This document shows positions 16,646 to 25,216 of a stretch of 64,000 nucleotides of DNA, in pieces. Position 1 is the stretch's first letter. Each line of letters begins with the position of its first letter. Made by a program: the position numbers and the translations under genes. The notes beneath the pieces were generated by a model. The model was not told the origin of the DNA, searched no databases, and was given only the letters and a program-made list of their open reading frames with translations. Location of the stretch: NCBI RefSeq assembly GCF_006337085.1, contig NZ_CP040882.1:1612001-1676000 (forward strand), given 5' to 3'. The DNA is from Sutterella faecalis. Its GTDB lineage: Bacteria; Pseudomonadota; Gammaproteobacteria; Burkholderiales; Burkholderiaceae_F.

Positions 16646-17482
16646 ATGGCGACTGATAAAGAAAAATATTCCCATACGCCGACCGCTACGGACAATGTCT
16701 GGGGCGTGGGCCTCAAGGATGTCAAGCGTCAGAGCAAGTGCACTGCCCGCCTTGATGTGGCGCAGTCCGTCACCGGCCTCATCCTCGGCATCTTCCTCTT
16801 CTGCCACATGGCCTTCACGGGTTCCGTGAACTTCGGCAAGGACCTCTTTGCCAACCTGATCGCCACCTCGGGCGGCGTCTGGCTCGACGGCGCCGACCAT
16901 GCCTGGATGCACGTCGTCTTCGTCGGCTTCATCTTCCTCTGCGTGATCGTTCACATGTTCTGCGCGCTGCGTCGCTTCCCGACCTCCTACAAGCAGCTCC
17001 ATGACATCCGCTCGCACGTCAAGCTCGTTCATCACGAAGACACGACGCTCTGGTGGGTTCAGCTCATCACGGCCTTCTGCCTCTTCTTCCTCGTGTTCCC
17101 GCACCTGATGAGCATGCTCGTCAATCCGCACGGCTTTGACCCCAACCTCATCGGCGTTCACACCTATCACAACGGCCTCCTCTACACGTTCATCTTCCTC
17201 GTCTGCACGGAACTGCACGGCATGATCGGCCTCTATCGTCTTGCGGTTAAGTGGGACATCTTCGCGAAGAACCCCGAAACCAAGATCATGGACCAGCGCG
17301 CCGGCAGCGAACGTGCGGGTCTGCGCAAGGGCATGCTGATCGTTGCTCTCCTCATGATCGTCGGCGGCTCCATCACGATGTGGACCAACTACTCGATCGG
17401 TGCTGAACAGATCGCCAACAACGCTGAAGCGCAGCGTTATGAAATGTCCGAAGGCGCGAGCTGGTACAACCACGCCAAGTAA
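16646..17482 (+). CDS. frdC: Fumarate reductase dihaem cytochrome b subunit, Wolinella type
   Basis: This 278-residue protein resembles Wolinella succinogenes FrdC across its length: RLDVAQSVTGLILGIFLFCHM, VHMFCALRRFPTSYKQ, EDTTLWWVQLITAFCLFF and TELHGMIGLYRLAVKW. The four haem-axial histidines correspond to His54, His103, His153 and His191, and the proton-pathway glutamate to Glu189. There are five membrane segments. It would link the menaquinone pool to fumarate reduction. The flavoprotein and iron-sulfur genes (frdA, frdB), normally directly downstream, are absent: two hairpins and an IS element follow. An FNR-type site lies upstream. Confidence 0.93.
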   Translation: MATDKEKYSHTPTATDNVWGVGLKDVKRQSKCTARLDVAQSVTGLILGIFLFCHMAFTGSVNFGKDLFANLIATSGGVWLDGADHAWMHVVFVGFIFLCVIVHMFCALRRFPTSYKQLHDIRSHVKLVHHEDTTLWWVQLITAFCLFFLVFPHLMSMLVNPHGFDPNLIGVHTYHNGLLYTFIFLVCTELHGMIGLYRLAVKWDIFAKNPETKIMDQRAGSERAGLRKGMLIVALLMIVGGSITMWTNYSIGAEQIANNAEAQRYEMSEGASWYNHAK

Positions 17483-17514
17483 TCCGTCATAAGGACAGCT
17501 CGTCGTTCTCCTTT

Positions 17515-17540
17515 CGTCTCCTCTTCTGATGGAGGAGACG
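17515..17540 (+). terminator. First hairpin after frdC
   Basis: Nine-base perfect arms CGTCTCCTC / GAGGAGACG with an 8-nt loop begin 33 nt after the frdC stop. No U-run follows, so it may stabilise the transcript end. Confidence 0.45.
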
Positions 17541-17555
17541 AGACGATGCAGAAAT

Positions 17556-17597
17556 AAAAGCTCCCGTAAAGTTATTTCGGCTTTACGGGAGCTTTTT
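17556..17597 (+). terminator. Terminator after frdC
   Basis: A 16-bp stem starting AAAAGCTCCCGTAAAG is followed by T5. It indicates that frdC transcripts end before the IS element. Confidence 0.9.
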
Positions 17598-17602
17598 CCA
17601 CG

Positions 17603-17630
17603 AAAGATAGGAAGCCCTCGGCGCGCGACC
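17603..17630. repeat. Left inverted repeat of the IS element
   Basis: It mirrors 19294-19322 with one single-base gap. The core contains AGGAAGCCCTCGGCGCGCG. It sits immediately after the frdC terminator. Confidence 0.75.
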
Positions 17631-17699
17631 TTCCCTGCGGGCGTTCTCACAAGAACGTCCAGCATGGTATCTGCTGCTTCTCAGGCTGCTGAAGCTACG

Positions 17700-19067
17700 C
17701 TAACTGCTGACGACTGCGCCTAGGATCGCACCCGTTTTCGTCTCCACAACCAGGCCGTCAGCGATCACGTATTTCGTTCCTTTGAGTTTCAGCAACTGCT
17801 TTACGCCGTTCTTTGCTCGTTCCATCAAGGTGTCCCGAAACGCCGTTGACTGGTAAGGCTCAAAGCCTTTCTGATGAGTGAGAACGGAATAAATGATGCG
17901 TGCGAGCAGGTGTGCGAAGGCGACCATGGCACGCCTGTAGCCGCGCCGCATCTTGAGCACCTGGAATTTTTCCTTCAGCGCAGCGGTACCGCCGACCACA
18001 AGTCCTCTGGCGGCTTCAATCAGCGTGCGCCTCAGGTGTTTGTTCCCTTTCGGGCATTTTCCACTTTTCTGTTTGCCGGCAGATGTGTTGTCCCCCGGGC
18101 AAATGCCGAGCCAGGAAGTAAACTGCTCTGACGTGGGGAAGTGGTCCTTCAAATCCGCACAGAGTTCGGCGTAAATCATGCGGGCCGAGCGTTCCTGAAT
18201 CCCCGTTATGGTAATGAGCAGCTGGATGTCCTTCTCGTAGGGAGCCTGCAGCTGGCGGAGCCTTTCGAAAGTGCTTCGGTCGTACTCCTCGAGCTGATCG
18301 ATCTTTTTCCGGAGCGCCAGAATCTGCTCCTTCATCATCGGCTCGATTTCGAAGTTGAGCGCCTGCATGATCTGCTCAGGGCTTGCCCGCAGCCGGCGGC
18401 TGTTTTGCTTGATGACATCAAACAAGTGCGGATCATCTCTGAGCTTGGCCATCAGGATGAGGCTGGCAGCTTTGCCTCCGCGGATGTCGCTGAATACCGT
18501 TGTAGGCCGGCATCCGGTGAGATTCAGAGACTTGCCGAAACGATTGGAAGTTCGGGAAATGTCATTCCTGTTCTTCTGCAGATCACGTGAAATGACGCGC
18601 TGCAGACGAAAGGCCTTCTCCGGCACGAAGGATTTTTTGAAGTTTCCCGTTCGGGCAAGAGACGCCAGACGTGATGCGTCCTTGCGGTCCGTTTTGCGGC
18701 CGGCTGCCGCTTTGGCGTCGCGGGCATTGATCAGAGCCAGCTGCTCAGAAGTGAAGCCGGCTCTCTCGAGGGCTTCGTACGGGCTCTGCCACAATGACCC
18801 GGTTGATTCCATAAGGATGATGTCGGGATTGCATTCACGGCACCAGGCGGCGAAAGCATCGATGCTTGCGCGGTCGGTATTGAAATCCCGGCTCTCAGAT
18901 TGTTCACGATGACCTGCAACCTGCTTCTGATGGCAGCAGACGAGTAGGTTGAGATGAACGTCAATGCCTATTGCCGAGCGGTACATCGCGTGAACAGTAA
19001 TTTCGGGATTACTGATCTGCGCACGGGCAGCTCGCAATGGCGTATCGGTACGGTTAGACTTACTCAT
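17700..19067 (-). CDS. IS110-family DEDD transposase
   Basis: The 455-residue recombinase is intact. The RuvC-like DEDD residues are visible as Asp36 (IGIDVHL), Glu87 (LMESTG), Asp127 and Asp130 (KTDRKDA). The C-terminal Transposase_20 domain has ITGIQERSARMIYAEL, FTSWLGICPGDNTSAGK with the family serine region, and KGNKHLRRTLIEAA. The start at 19067 has GGAGGGG just upstream. The protein is somewhat longer than a typical IS110 transposase. An intact frame suggests a recent or still active insertion. Confidence 0.95.
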   Translation of the reverse strand: MSKSNRTDTPLRAARAQISNPEITVHAMYRSAIGIDVHLNLLVCCHQKQVAGHREQSESRDFNTDRASIDAFAAWCRECNPDIILMESTGSLWQSPYEALERAGFTSEQLALINARDAKAAAGRKTDRKDASRLASLARTGNFKKSFVPEKAFRLQRVISRDLQKNRNDISRTSNRFGKSLNLTGCRPTTVFSDIRGGKAASLILMAKLRDDPHLFDVIKQNSRRLRASPEQIMQALNFEIEPMMKEQILALRKKIDQLEEYDRSTFERLRQLQAPYEKDIQLLITITGIQERSARMIYAELCADLKDHFPTSEQFTSWLGICPGDNTSAGKQKSGKCPKGNKHLRRTLIEAARGLVVGGTAALKEKFQVLKMRRGYRRAMVAFAHLLARIIYSVLTHQKGFEPYQSTAFRDTLMERAKNGVKQLLKLKGTKYVIADGLVVETKTGAILGAVVSS

Positions 19068-19293
19068 AGCCCCTCCATTAAGAAATGATTGGGGTTCGAG
19101 GAAGCCCTGGCAACCACGAAGATGTTGGAGAAACAGGTAGACGCAGCAACCACCCGGAAGCTACGCTCATTTTTCCACACGCCTAGTCACCAGCGTTCAA
19201 GCCAGCGAACAGAGCAATATAGGGTGCGAAAGTTCCGCTGCAATTTTTTGACGGCAAGCGTCAGAAACGTTACCAAAAAAACGTACGCAGACA
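19068..19293 (-). ncRNA. Candidate bridge-RNA region of the IS110 element
   Basis: This non-coding stretch upstream of the transposase is where IS110-group elements such as IS621 encode the bridge RNA that pairs with target and donor DNA. It contains GAGGAAGCCCT at 19098-19108, and the same 11-mer occurs outside the element at 19336-19346 and inverted in the right repeat at 19306-19316. That pattern could reflect a guide loop. No secondary structure was computed, so this is a hypothesis. Confidence 0.35.
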
Positions 19294-19322
19294 GGTCGCG
19301 CGCCGAGGGCTTCCTCATCTTT
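19294..19322. repeat. Right inverted repeat of the IS element
   Basis: It is the reverse complement of 17603-17630 apart from one extra base. A further GAGGAAGCCCT lies just outside at 19336-19346. Confidence 0.75.
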
Positions 19323-19380
19323 CATGATAGAGGGTGAGGAAGCCCTTTACTCATCACGATTTTTTGGGGGTTTGGAAAAA

Positions 19381-21165
19381 TTATGAATGGCTCACGGGCT
19401 TCACCGCACGCTCAAGCCACCTGCGGCAGCGCTCGGAAACGCGGGGCTTCAGAAAGGCAGTTCTTTCCTCATTGAAGCGGTTGAGATCCTCGGCAAGGTC
19501 GCCAAAAGGCTCGGGCAGCGTTCTCGTATCAATCGGCATCATCGTCAGCGCTTCAAACTTCAGAAATTTGCCGAACTCCGTTTCAATGTCCTTCTGGCAG
19601 ACCATCAGATTTTCAACGCGGATTCCCCAACGGCCGACCCGATAAAGTCCAGGTTCGTCCGAAAGCACATTCCCGGGCGCCAGAGGTATCGCCCGGGCGC
19701 GCGGCGAGATGGTGACCGGCCCCTCGTGGACATTGAGCACATAACCGACGCCGTGACCTGTGCCGTGCCCGAAATCCAGGCCCTCAGACCAGAGATCGAT
19801 TCTCGCCGCAAGGTCAATTCCAGCGCCGGTCGACCCTTCGGGAAAGCGCAGCTTCAGAAGCCTCAGCATCGCACGGGTGACAAGACCGCAATCGCGCTTC
19901 ATGGCATCTGTCGGAGTGCCTACAGGCGTCATGCGCGTAATGTCGGTCGTGCCGCATTCGTACTGACCGCCCGAGTCAATCAGAAGCAGTCCATTCCCCT
20001 CGAGCAAAGCGCCGCCTTCTTCGGGCGCCGTATAGTGCGGAAAGGCCGCATTCGGACCGAAAGCGGCAATGGTCGGGAAGCTTTCCTCAAAGAATTCCTC
20101 ATCCTTTGCGCGCCACGCATGGAGCATCCGGGCGCAATCCGCTTCCGTTACCCGTTCGCCTTTCAAGAGGCGCTCATCGAGCTCAGCGTAGAACTCTGCC
20201 AGGGCAACCGCATCGCGCTCGTGCGCTTCGCAGATGGCTGCAATTTCTTCCGGGCTCTTTCTGCATTTCAGCATCATCACGGGAGAAGCGCCGCAGACGA
20301 GGCGCTCCGCCGGAACCTGCTGCACAAACTCTGCATTCGTACGTTCGGGATCGAGCAGAATCTTCCATTCCTTCGCCCAGTGCCGGAGCACCTGAAGAAG
20401 ATTCTCAGGCGAGGCGAGCGAGATGCCGTCTTCGAGGAGCCGAGCCTCGACACCCGGGCTGAGTCTCTTCGCATCCAGAAAGAGTACGGCCTCCTTTTCG
20501 TTCACGAGAAGATTCGCAAGAAAAACCGGGTTATTGGGCACATCGTCGCCCCTCAGATTGGTCACCCAGGCGACGTCATCGAGGAGCGTGAGAAGCACCG
20601 CAGAAGCTCCCGTCTCCCGGATGAGCGCTCTCACGGCAGAGAGCTTCTCCTGCCGCGACCTTCCCGGACGCTTCATTTCCCTTACGGAAGAAAGACGGGG
20701 AAGCGGGCGTTCAGGCCAGAGCACCTTCCAATCCGGAAAGCTCCCTCTTAATTCAATCCCTTCACGGGCGAACGTTTCGGAGAGCTCCTTGGCAAAGGCG
20801 GCTGAAAGAAGCTCCATATCTGCGCCGACAGCATTCCCTGGAACGACGTGACCGGCAAACCACTCCGCAATCATTGCGACCGGATCCCCGGTGAGCTTGA
20901 GGAGAGAAATTTCCCCGGGGAGCTCCACTTCAGCCTGCTCCCAATAGCGGCTGTCGGCGAGAAGCGCCGCAGCGTCATCGGCGACCAGGAGCGTGCCGGC
21001 GCTTCCCGTGAAGCCTGAAAGCGCCTGCCGGAGCTTCCAGTCTGCCGGAACATATTCAGAAAGATGAGGATCCGCTGTCGGAACAATCACGCCCGCGAGC
21101 CCGAGACGACTCATCTCTTCTCTGCAGCGTTGAAGGCGCTCGAGCGCCTCCTTCTTTGAATTCAT
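19381..21165 (-). CDS. Xaa-Pro aminopeptidase, M24B family, long form
   Basis: This metalloaminopeptidase removes an N-terminal residue preceding proline. The 594-residue length and three-domain layout (two creatinase-like N-terminal domains and a C-terminal pita-bread domain) match the long, APP1-like type rather than the 440-residue PepP. Metal ligands are visible in LLIDSGGQY, TTDITR, GHGTGHGVG, HEGP and RVENL. The ATG at 21165 is chosen because TAGGAG lies 5 nt upstream. The stop lies only about 60 nt from the IS element, which has not damaged the gene. Confidence 0.93.
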   Translation of the reverse strand: MNSKKEALERLQRCREEMSRLGLAGVIVPTADPHLSEYVPADWKLRQALSGFTGSAGTLLVADDAAALLADSRYWEQAEVELPGEISLLKLTGDPVAMIAEWFAGHVVPGNAVGADMELLSAAFAKELSETFAREGIELRGSFPDWKVLWPERPLPRLSSVREMKRPGRSRQEKLSAVRALIRETGASAVLLTLLDDVAWVTNLRGDDVPNNPVFLANLLVNEKEAVLFLDAKRLSPGVEARLLEDGISLASPENLLQVLRHWAKEWKILLDPERTNAEFVQQVPAERLVCGASPVMMLKCRKSPEEIAAICEAHERDAVALAEFYAELDERLLKGERVTEADCARMLHAWRAKDEEFFEESFPTIAAFGPNAAFPHYTAPEEGGALLEGNGLLLIDSGGQYECGTTDITRMTPVGTPTDAMKRDCGLVTRAMLRLLKLRFPEGSTGAGIDLAARIDLWSEGLDFGHGTGHGVGYVLNVHEGPVTISPRARAIPLAPGNVLSDEPGLYRVGRWGIRVENLMVCQKDIETEFGKFLKFEALTMMPIDTRTLPEPFGDLAEDLNRFNEERTAFLKPRVSERCRRWLERAVKPVSHS

Positions 21166-21192
21166 AGGCACTCCTAAAAAAGCTTCAAGCCA

Positions 21193-21558
21193 TCAGAAAA
21201 GCTTGCGGATCATGACGGTGACAGGGAATCCCACGTGCTGCTCGCTCTCGCTGTCCTCACCGATATCAAGCGTTACCACGCGCCAGCCGGCATCACGCAA
21301 TTCGTCAAGCGTTGCAGAGACGCCCAGATCCGCGCAGGCAAGCGGCGTTTCCTTCATTCGCGAAAGCACCGTCACCGGACGTTCCGTCACGCAGGTTGCT
21401 TCTGAATGATAGGGCGCATCGAGGAGCGGGTCGCGCGAAAGCGCACTGTGACCGCGCGCAGTCGTCCCGCTGCCCTCCCCCCCGGGCGCGGCGCAGCCTG
21501 CCAGAAGGGCTGAGCCCGCAAGGGCAAGAAGAAGCGCATTCACTTTAAGTTTCGTCAT
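21193..21558 (-). CDS. Small predicted lipoprotein of unknown function
   Basis: The ATG at 21558 opens a lipoprotein signal ending in LLAGC, so the mature 103-residue protein would begin with a lipidated Cys19. The rest has two cysteines (EATCVTE and ACADLG) and a C-terminal alpha/beta-like segment, LRDAGWRVVTLDIGEDSE...FPVTVMIRKLF. I recognise no family. It lies 27 nt upstream of the aminopeptidase and about 50 nt downstream of the pseudo-helicase gene on the same strand, so the three may share a transcript. Confidence 0.75.
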   Translation of the reverse strand: MTKLKVNALLLALAGSALLAGCAAPGGEGSGTTARGHSALSRDPLLDAPYHSEATCVTERPVTVLSRMKETPLACADLGVSATLDELRDAGWRVVTLDIGEDSESEQHVGFPVTVMIRKLF

Positions 21559-21606
21559 GGCATCACGGGGGAGAAGCAAAATGTTTTTTCGATTCTAAGC
21601 AAACCT

Positions 21607-24600
21607 CTATTCGCTGCGCGGCTTGCGCGGCGGACGGGGACCGAATTTTTTCTTAAAGTTTCCAGATTTACGGAATTTACCAAACTTCTTTTTCCCGCCC
21701 TCATGCTTCATGCCGTCAAGGGGAGGCGTGCTTCCGTAAACCGTCCTCATGCCGGTGCGGTCGATGTCTTCGGCCGGCGTCGTCTGCGCAAAGGAGAGCG
21801 TTGTCGGCTGATCAGTCCCCCAGGCGCCGGAACTCTGCCAGGCAAGCCCGGAAGGCTTCTTCGGCTGGCGAGGACGGTAGTGAATGGAGTTGCCGAAGTT
21901 GTCGTCATCCTCAAAGCCCTCGTCCGGGGGGAGTCCCAGAGAAGGCTTGGGCTTCGCAAGTCGCGGCGTCTTCTTCTTTTTGAAGAAATCCCTGCGGCGG
22001 CGATTGCCGCCGTCTTCCGTTTTTTCAACCACGGCAGGCACGGAAGCCTCGCCTGAAGCCAATGCATCGGGGAAGGCTTCCTCCGGGCGAACCTCAGGCG
22101 GAAGCGCTTCCATTGGAGTCTCTTCCTTTTCAAAGGGGCCGCGGCGCTTCTTAAAGGGCGTACGGAGATTAGGTCCTCCGGACTTCCTGAACTTCTCGCG
22201 GCGCTTGCGCGGAGCTCTTTCGTTTTCATCCTGAGGAAGCGGGAAACCATCCGCCTGAAGAGGCACCGTCAGCACATCATCCCGGAATTCCTCCCGGTCA
22301 GGCTGAGCCGGCGCGTCCTTAACCAGACGCGTCTTTCGCTTCTGGTTCGGATTCTGCGGCTTTCTCAACCGAGTTGAACTCTGACTCTTGCGATTGTCCT
22401 TGAAATCTTTTGTCGCGCGGCCGAATTTCTTCTGTCCCGGACGCTTTCCTCCGGGCTGAGCGGGGAGAATGCCTTCCATCTCAGGCATCGCCTCCGTACG
22501 GCGGCGCTTCGACTGCCGGATAGTGCCGCGCTTTCCGACCATCTGATGGGTCAGCTTTTCGCCGCCCTTCATGGCCCGACGCATGCGATCCTGCGCGGCG
22601 CGCAGCTCCACCGTATTGGAGGAAAGCGGCTCGGTGATCGTCACCGTAGGCTCATACTCTTCGCTCGGCCGGTAGTCGGAGCGAATCGTGAGCGTGCGGC
22701 GATGAGGCTGAGGCATGTCCTCATAGACTTCCTCCTCCTCAGACTCATCGTCCTCTTCGTCTTCACTCGCCTCGCCGTCATCTGCGTAGCCGTCTTCATC
22801 CTCAAAGTCTGAATCAGCCGCATCATCGTCGTCTTCAGCCTCGAACGCGTCATCCGACTCCCAGTCGGCCGAATCCTCATCCTCGGCCTCCTCCCATTCG
22901 AAGTCGTCATCCTCTTCGGGTTCTGTGAGCGCCTCAGTCTCCTCGTCATGATGCAATGGCGCCGCAGGAGCAGCTTGAGGCAGCTCCGGCTCCTCAGCCG
23001 CAACAGGCAATTCCTTCTCATCATCAGACGCATCCGGCTGAAGCTCTGGAGAGGCCTCTTCCTGCGACTTCACAGGCTCATGCTTGAGCGCCTCCGGAAC
23101 GCGCGTCATTCCGCCGTACCCGATGTCCGAAAGTTCAAGAATCTGCTTAACCGTTACCCCGGGAGCCACCTCATAAGAGCCCGGAGAGACGAGATGCTCA
23201 GGAAGGGTTTCCGGCGTTTCCGGAGCCGCCGCATCAACGGACTCCACTTTCCGAAGAGCCTTGTCGGCTTTTTGAAGCGCTTCTCCGAAAGGCGAAAGGA
23301 ATGTCTCCCCGGGATGCGATTCCTTCGGCCGGCAATCTTCATAAGCGGTGTCAGGAAATTTTGGCAGTGCGACATCGGCTTCAGCTGCCGCCTTCACCTC
23401 CTTCATGGGAGATGCGTTAAGGCGCCGCCAGACAATAGCAATCCGCTCGTCTCCAACAATCTCGAGACAATCTTTCCGCCGCGCCTCGCAGGCTTCTTCC
23501 GTCTCCATCTGATCATCAGAAAAGCCCGAACTGCGCTTCTGTCGAAGGACAAAACGCCAGTTTGCATCCAGCTGGGTGCGCAGCGAAGCAAAAGCGTTGA
23601 TGTCCTCACGATGGACATAGGTTCGGATTTCTCCGGGGCGATCGCGAAGCACGGCGATCGCCGCTATGCGCTCATAAACCGCAGGAGACTCCTGCATATT
23701 CATCAAGAAGATGTATTCAAAGCTTCCCGGGGGGATGTACTTCAGATCCTCGAGCGTTGCAACAAGCACGCGGCGCTTCGCCCCGCGGGAAATCGACCTC
23801 GAGACGCAAACCCAACCCTCGGCAAGGAGCCTGTTGGCGATAATGCGCACCTTCATCTGGCTGAGCGCTTCCTCAAAATCGACCGCTCTGGCGCGGTGAG
23901 GAACGATGACCAGAATGCGGGCGCCCTCGGGCAGCATCGCTATATCCGCGCGGAAGAAACTGTATTTGGTTGTTCTGGGAACCAGATCAAAACGTTCGAA
24001 AATTTCCGGCGGCTGATAGCGGGCGCCGACATGGAAAACGCCGCAGCCGGGAACAATATCCTCTGCGGCCTCAACAATACCGGAGCTCCAGTAATTGGAA
24101 AGAATGCCAATCGTTTTCAGCGCCCCGGCAGGAAGTTTTCCAAGAAGCGATTTAAGCCGCTCCAATTCATCTTCGTTCGAGGCGAAGTACTCAAAATACG
24201 CCACGACAACGCGTTCAATGCTGTCGAGCTGAAGGCCGAAATCATCTCCGACACGCTCAAGGAATCTCGGCGGACCGGCAACGAAATCAACGCCTACCAG
24301 AGCGCGGCGCTTGCGGTTGAAATCTTCGCCCGGCCGTACAGGGAACGTATTCAGACGCGACGGATAGACCATTGCATCCATGCGCCAGCAAAGGCGCGCT
24401 GCAATATCGAGTCCCGGCGTAATGATCAGCGTTCTGGGAGGCCGTCCGCGCTCCAGTTCTGAATCCTGCTCGGGATTCAGATACTCAGCAAGCGCAAGCA
24501 GTGCGGCAGACGTTTTGCCGCTTCCGCCGTGTGCGCAGATCAGATGCGGACGCCCCGCGCGGAATTCGCGTAAAAGCAGAGTCTGAGCCGGCAAGAGCTG

Positions 24601-24666
24601 AGACCAGTTCCATTTCTTAAGCTTCTGTTGAAAAAAATCAGCCAGATGGAATTTCGAGAGGTTCAC
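21607..24666 (-). CDS. Degenerate DEAD-box helicase-like protein with long acidic/basic tail
   Basis: The first 370 residues follow the two-domain DEAD-box plan: Walker A AHGGSGKT (45-52), motif Ia-like TPGLDIA (83-89), GPPR for motif Ib (131-134). The catalytic motifs are gone: AYFE for DEAD (156-159), SNY for SAT (190-192), ATLEDL for motif V (about 303), ERIAAIAVLR for the motif VI HRIGRTGR (332-341). The remainder is low-complexity: an Asp/Glu block at about 570-650, then a Lys/Arg-rich tail to residue 1019. It looks like an ATP- or RNA-binding scaffold rather than an unwinding enzyme. The GTG at 24666 is preferred; a TTG at 24699 is possible. Single gene, function unknown. Confidence 0.8.
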   Translation of the reverse strand: MNLSKFHLADFFQQKLKKWNWSQLLPAQTLLLREFRAGRPHLICAHGGSGKTSAALLALAEYLNPEQDSELERGRPPRTLIITPGLDIAARLCWRMDAMVYPSRLNTFPVRPGEDFNRKRRALVGVDFVAGPPRFLERVGDDFGLQLDSIERVVVAYFEYFASNEDELERLKSLLGKLPAGALKTIGILSNYWSSGIVEAAEDIVPGCGVFHVGARYQPPEIFERFDLVPRTTKYSFFRADIAMLPEGARILVIVPHRARAVDFEEALSQMKVRIIANRLLAEGWVCVSRSISRGAKRRVLVATLEDLKYIPPGSFEYIFLMNMQESPAVYERIAAIAVLRDRPGEIRTYVHREDINAFASLRTQLDANWRFVLRQKRSSGFSDDQMETEEACEARRKDCLEIVGDERIAIVWRRLNASPMKEVKAAAEADVALPKFPDTAYEDCRPKESHPGETFLSPFGEALQKADKALRKVESVDAAAPETPETLPEHLVSPGSYEVAPGVTVKQILELSDIGYGGMTRVPEALKHEPVKSQEEASPELQPDASDDEKELPVAAEEPELPQAAPAAPLHHDEETEALTEPEEDDDFEWEEAEDEDSADWESDDAFEAEDDDDAADSDFEDEDGYADDGEASEDEEDDESEEEEVYEDMPQPHRRTLTIRSDYRPSEEYEPTVTITEPLSSNTVELRAAQDRMRRAMKGGEKLTHQMVGKRGTIRQSKRRRTEAMPEMEGILPAQPGGKRPGQKKFGRATKDFKDNRKSQSSTRLRKPQNPNQKRKTRLVKDAPAQPDREEFRDDVLTVPLQADGFPLPQDENERAPRKRREKFRKSGGPNLRTPFKKRRGPFEKEETPMEALPPEVRPEEAFPDALASGEASVPAVVEKTEDGGNRRRRDFFKKKKTPRLAKPKPSLGLPPDEGFEDDDNFGNSIHYRPRQPKKPSGLAWQSSGAWGTDQPTTLSFAQTTPAEDIDRTGMRTVYGSTPPLDGMKHEGGKKKFGKFRKSGNFKKKFGPRPPRKPRSE

Positions 24667-25216
24667 GATGTTTCCAACTTTTATCCCTGCCCGACTCAAG
24701 CCCTCCCGCTCACCGGATTGAAGTGAGCCGGACGAGTCGTCCCACAGGCATGCAGTCCGAATACGCCCGGGATTTCAGGCGCAGCGGCAGCTGCATAAAG
24801 TCAATGAATTCTTGAAAAGCCCGCCGGCAAAGCGGCATAGCGCTTCTGCAGGTATTCCGCCCCGACACATGCAGGCGAAATGGGAAGCTTTGCGAGCCTC
24901 CCGGGCAATGTGTTTGCTTGGGCGCGCAGTGGAGATGCTTCGCGCGCTTGAGATGAATGAGGCAATCGGAGAGGATTTATGGATGTTCTCCGGGCCCCTG
25001 TTGATGGCCCTGCCCGCTGAAGCGACTGAAAAACTCAGATCGTCCGAATCCGGGGCTCCTGCATCAATCCTCCGATGAAGATGCCGTTGACGGATTTTAG
25101 CAAATCCGCATTCGCACTCACCGAATCTCTCCTCAGGGCCTGCAGCGGGCAAAATAGAACCTGGAGCGGCGAATTTCTCTCCGCCCGATTCATTCCATAG
25201 AATAGGAACCCACGAA
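24667..25216. other. Intergenic region between the helicase-like gene and the FKBP gene
   Basis: The 550 nt hold no recognisable gene or RNA. One plus-strand frame stays open from about 24725 to 25078 and would give at most a short helical peptide (MQAKWEALRASRAM...), but it has no ribosome-binding site and no known relative. Promoters for the two divergent genes must lie here. Confidence 0.5.

Larger units (their letters stand above)
17602..19323 (-). mobile_element. IS110-family insertion sequence with long inverted repeats
   Basis: The element is about 1.7 kb around one intact transposase. Its ends carry inverted repeats: a perfect 21-bp match (17610-17630 against 19294-19314) that extends outward through GAAAGAT with a one-base gap and inward with imperfect pairing for about 15 bp more. 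IS110 elements usually lack such repeats. The transposase-proximal non-coding end (19068-19323, about 255 nt) is long, as in elements that encode a bridge RNA there. No target duplication was seen, as expected for IS110. Exact boundaries are uncertain. Confidence 0.75.

Noticed and set aside
22948..24462. A 504-codon plus-strand open frame inside the pseudo-helicase gene
   Set aside because: Low-complexity basic peptide that mirrors the minus-strand gene; the helicase fold is recognisable only on the minus strand.
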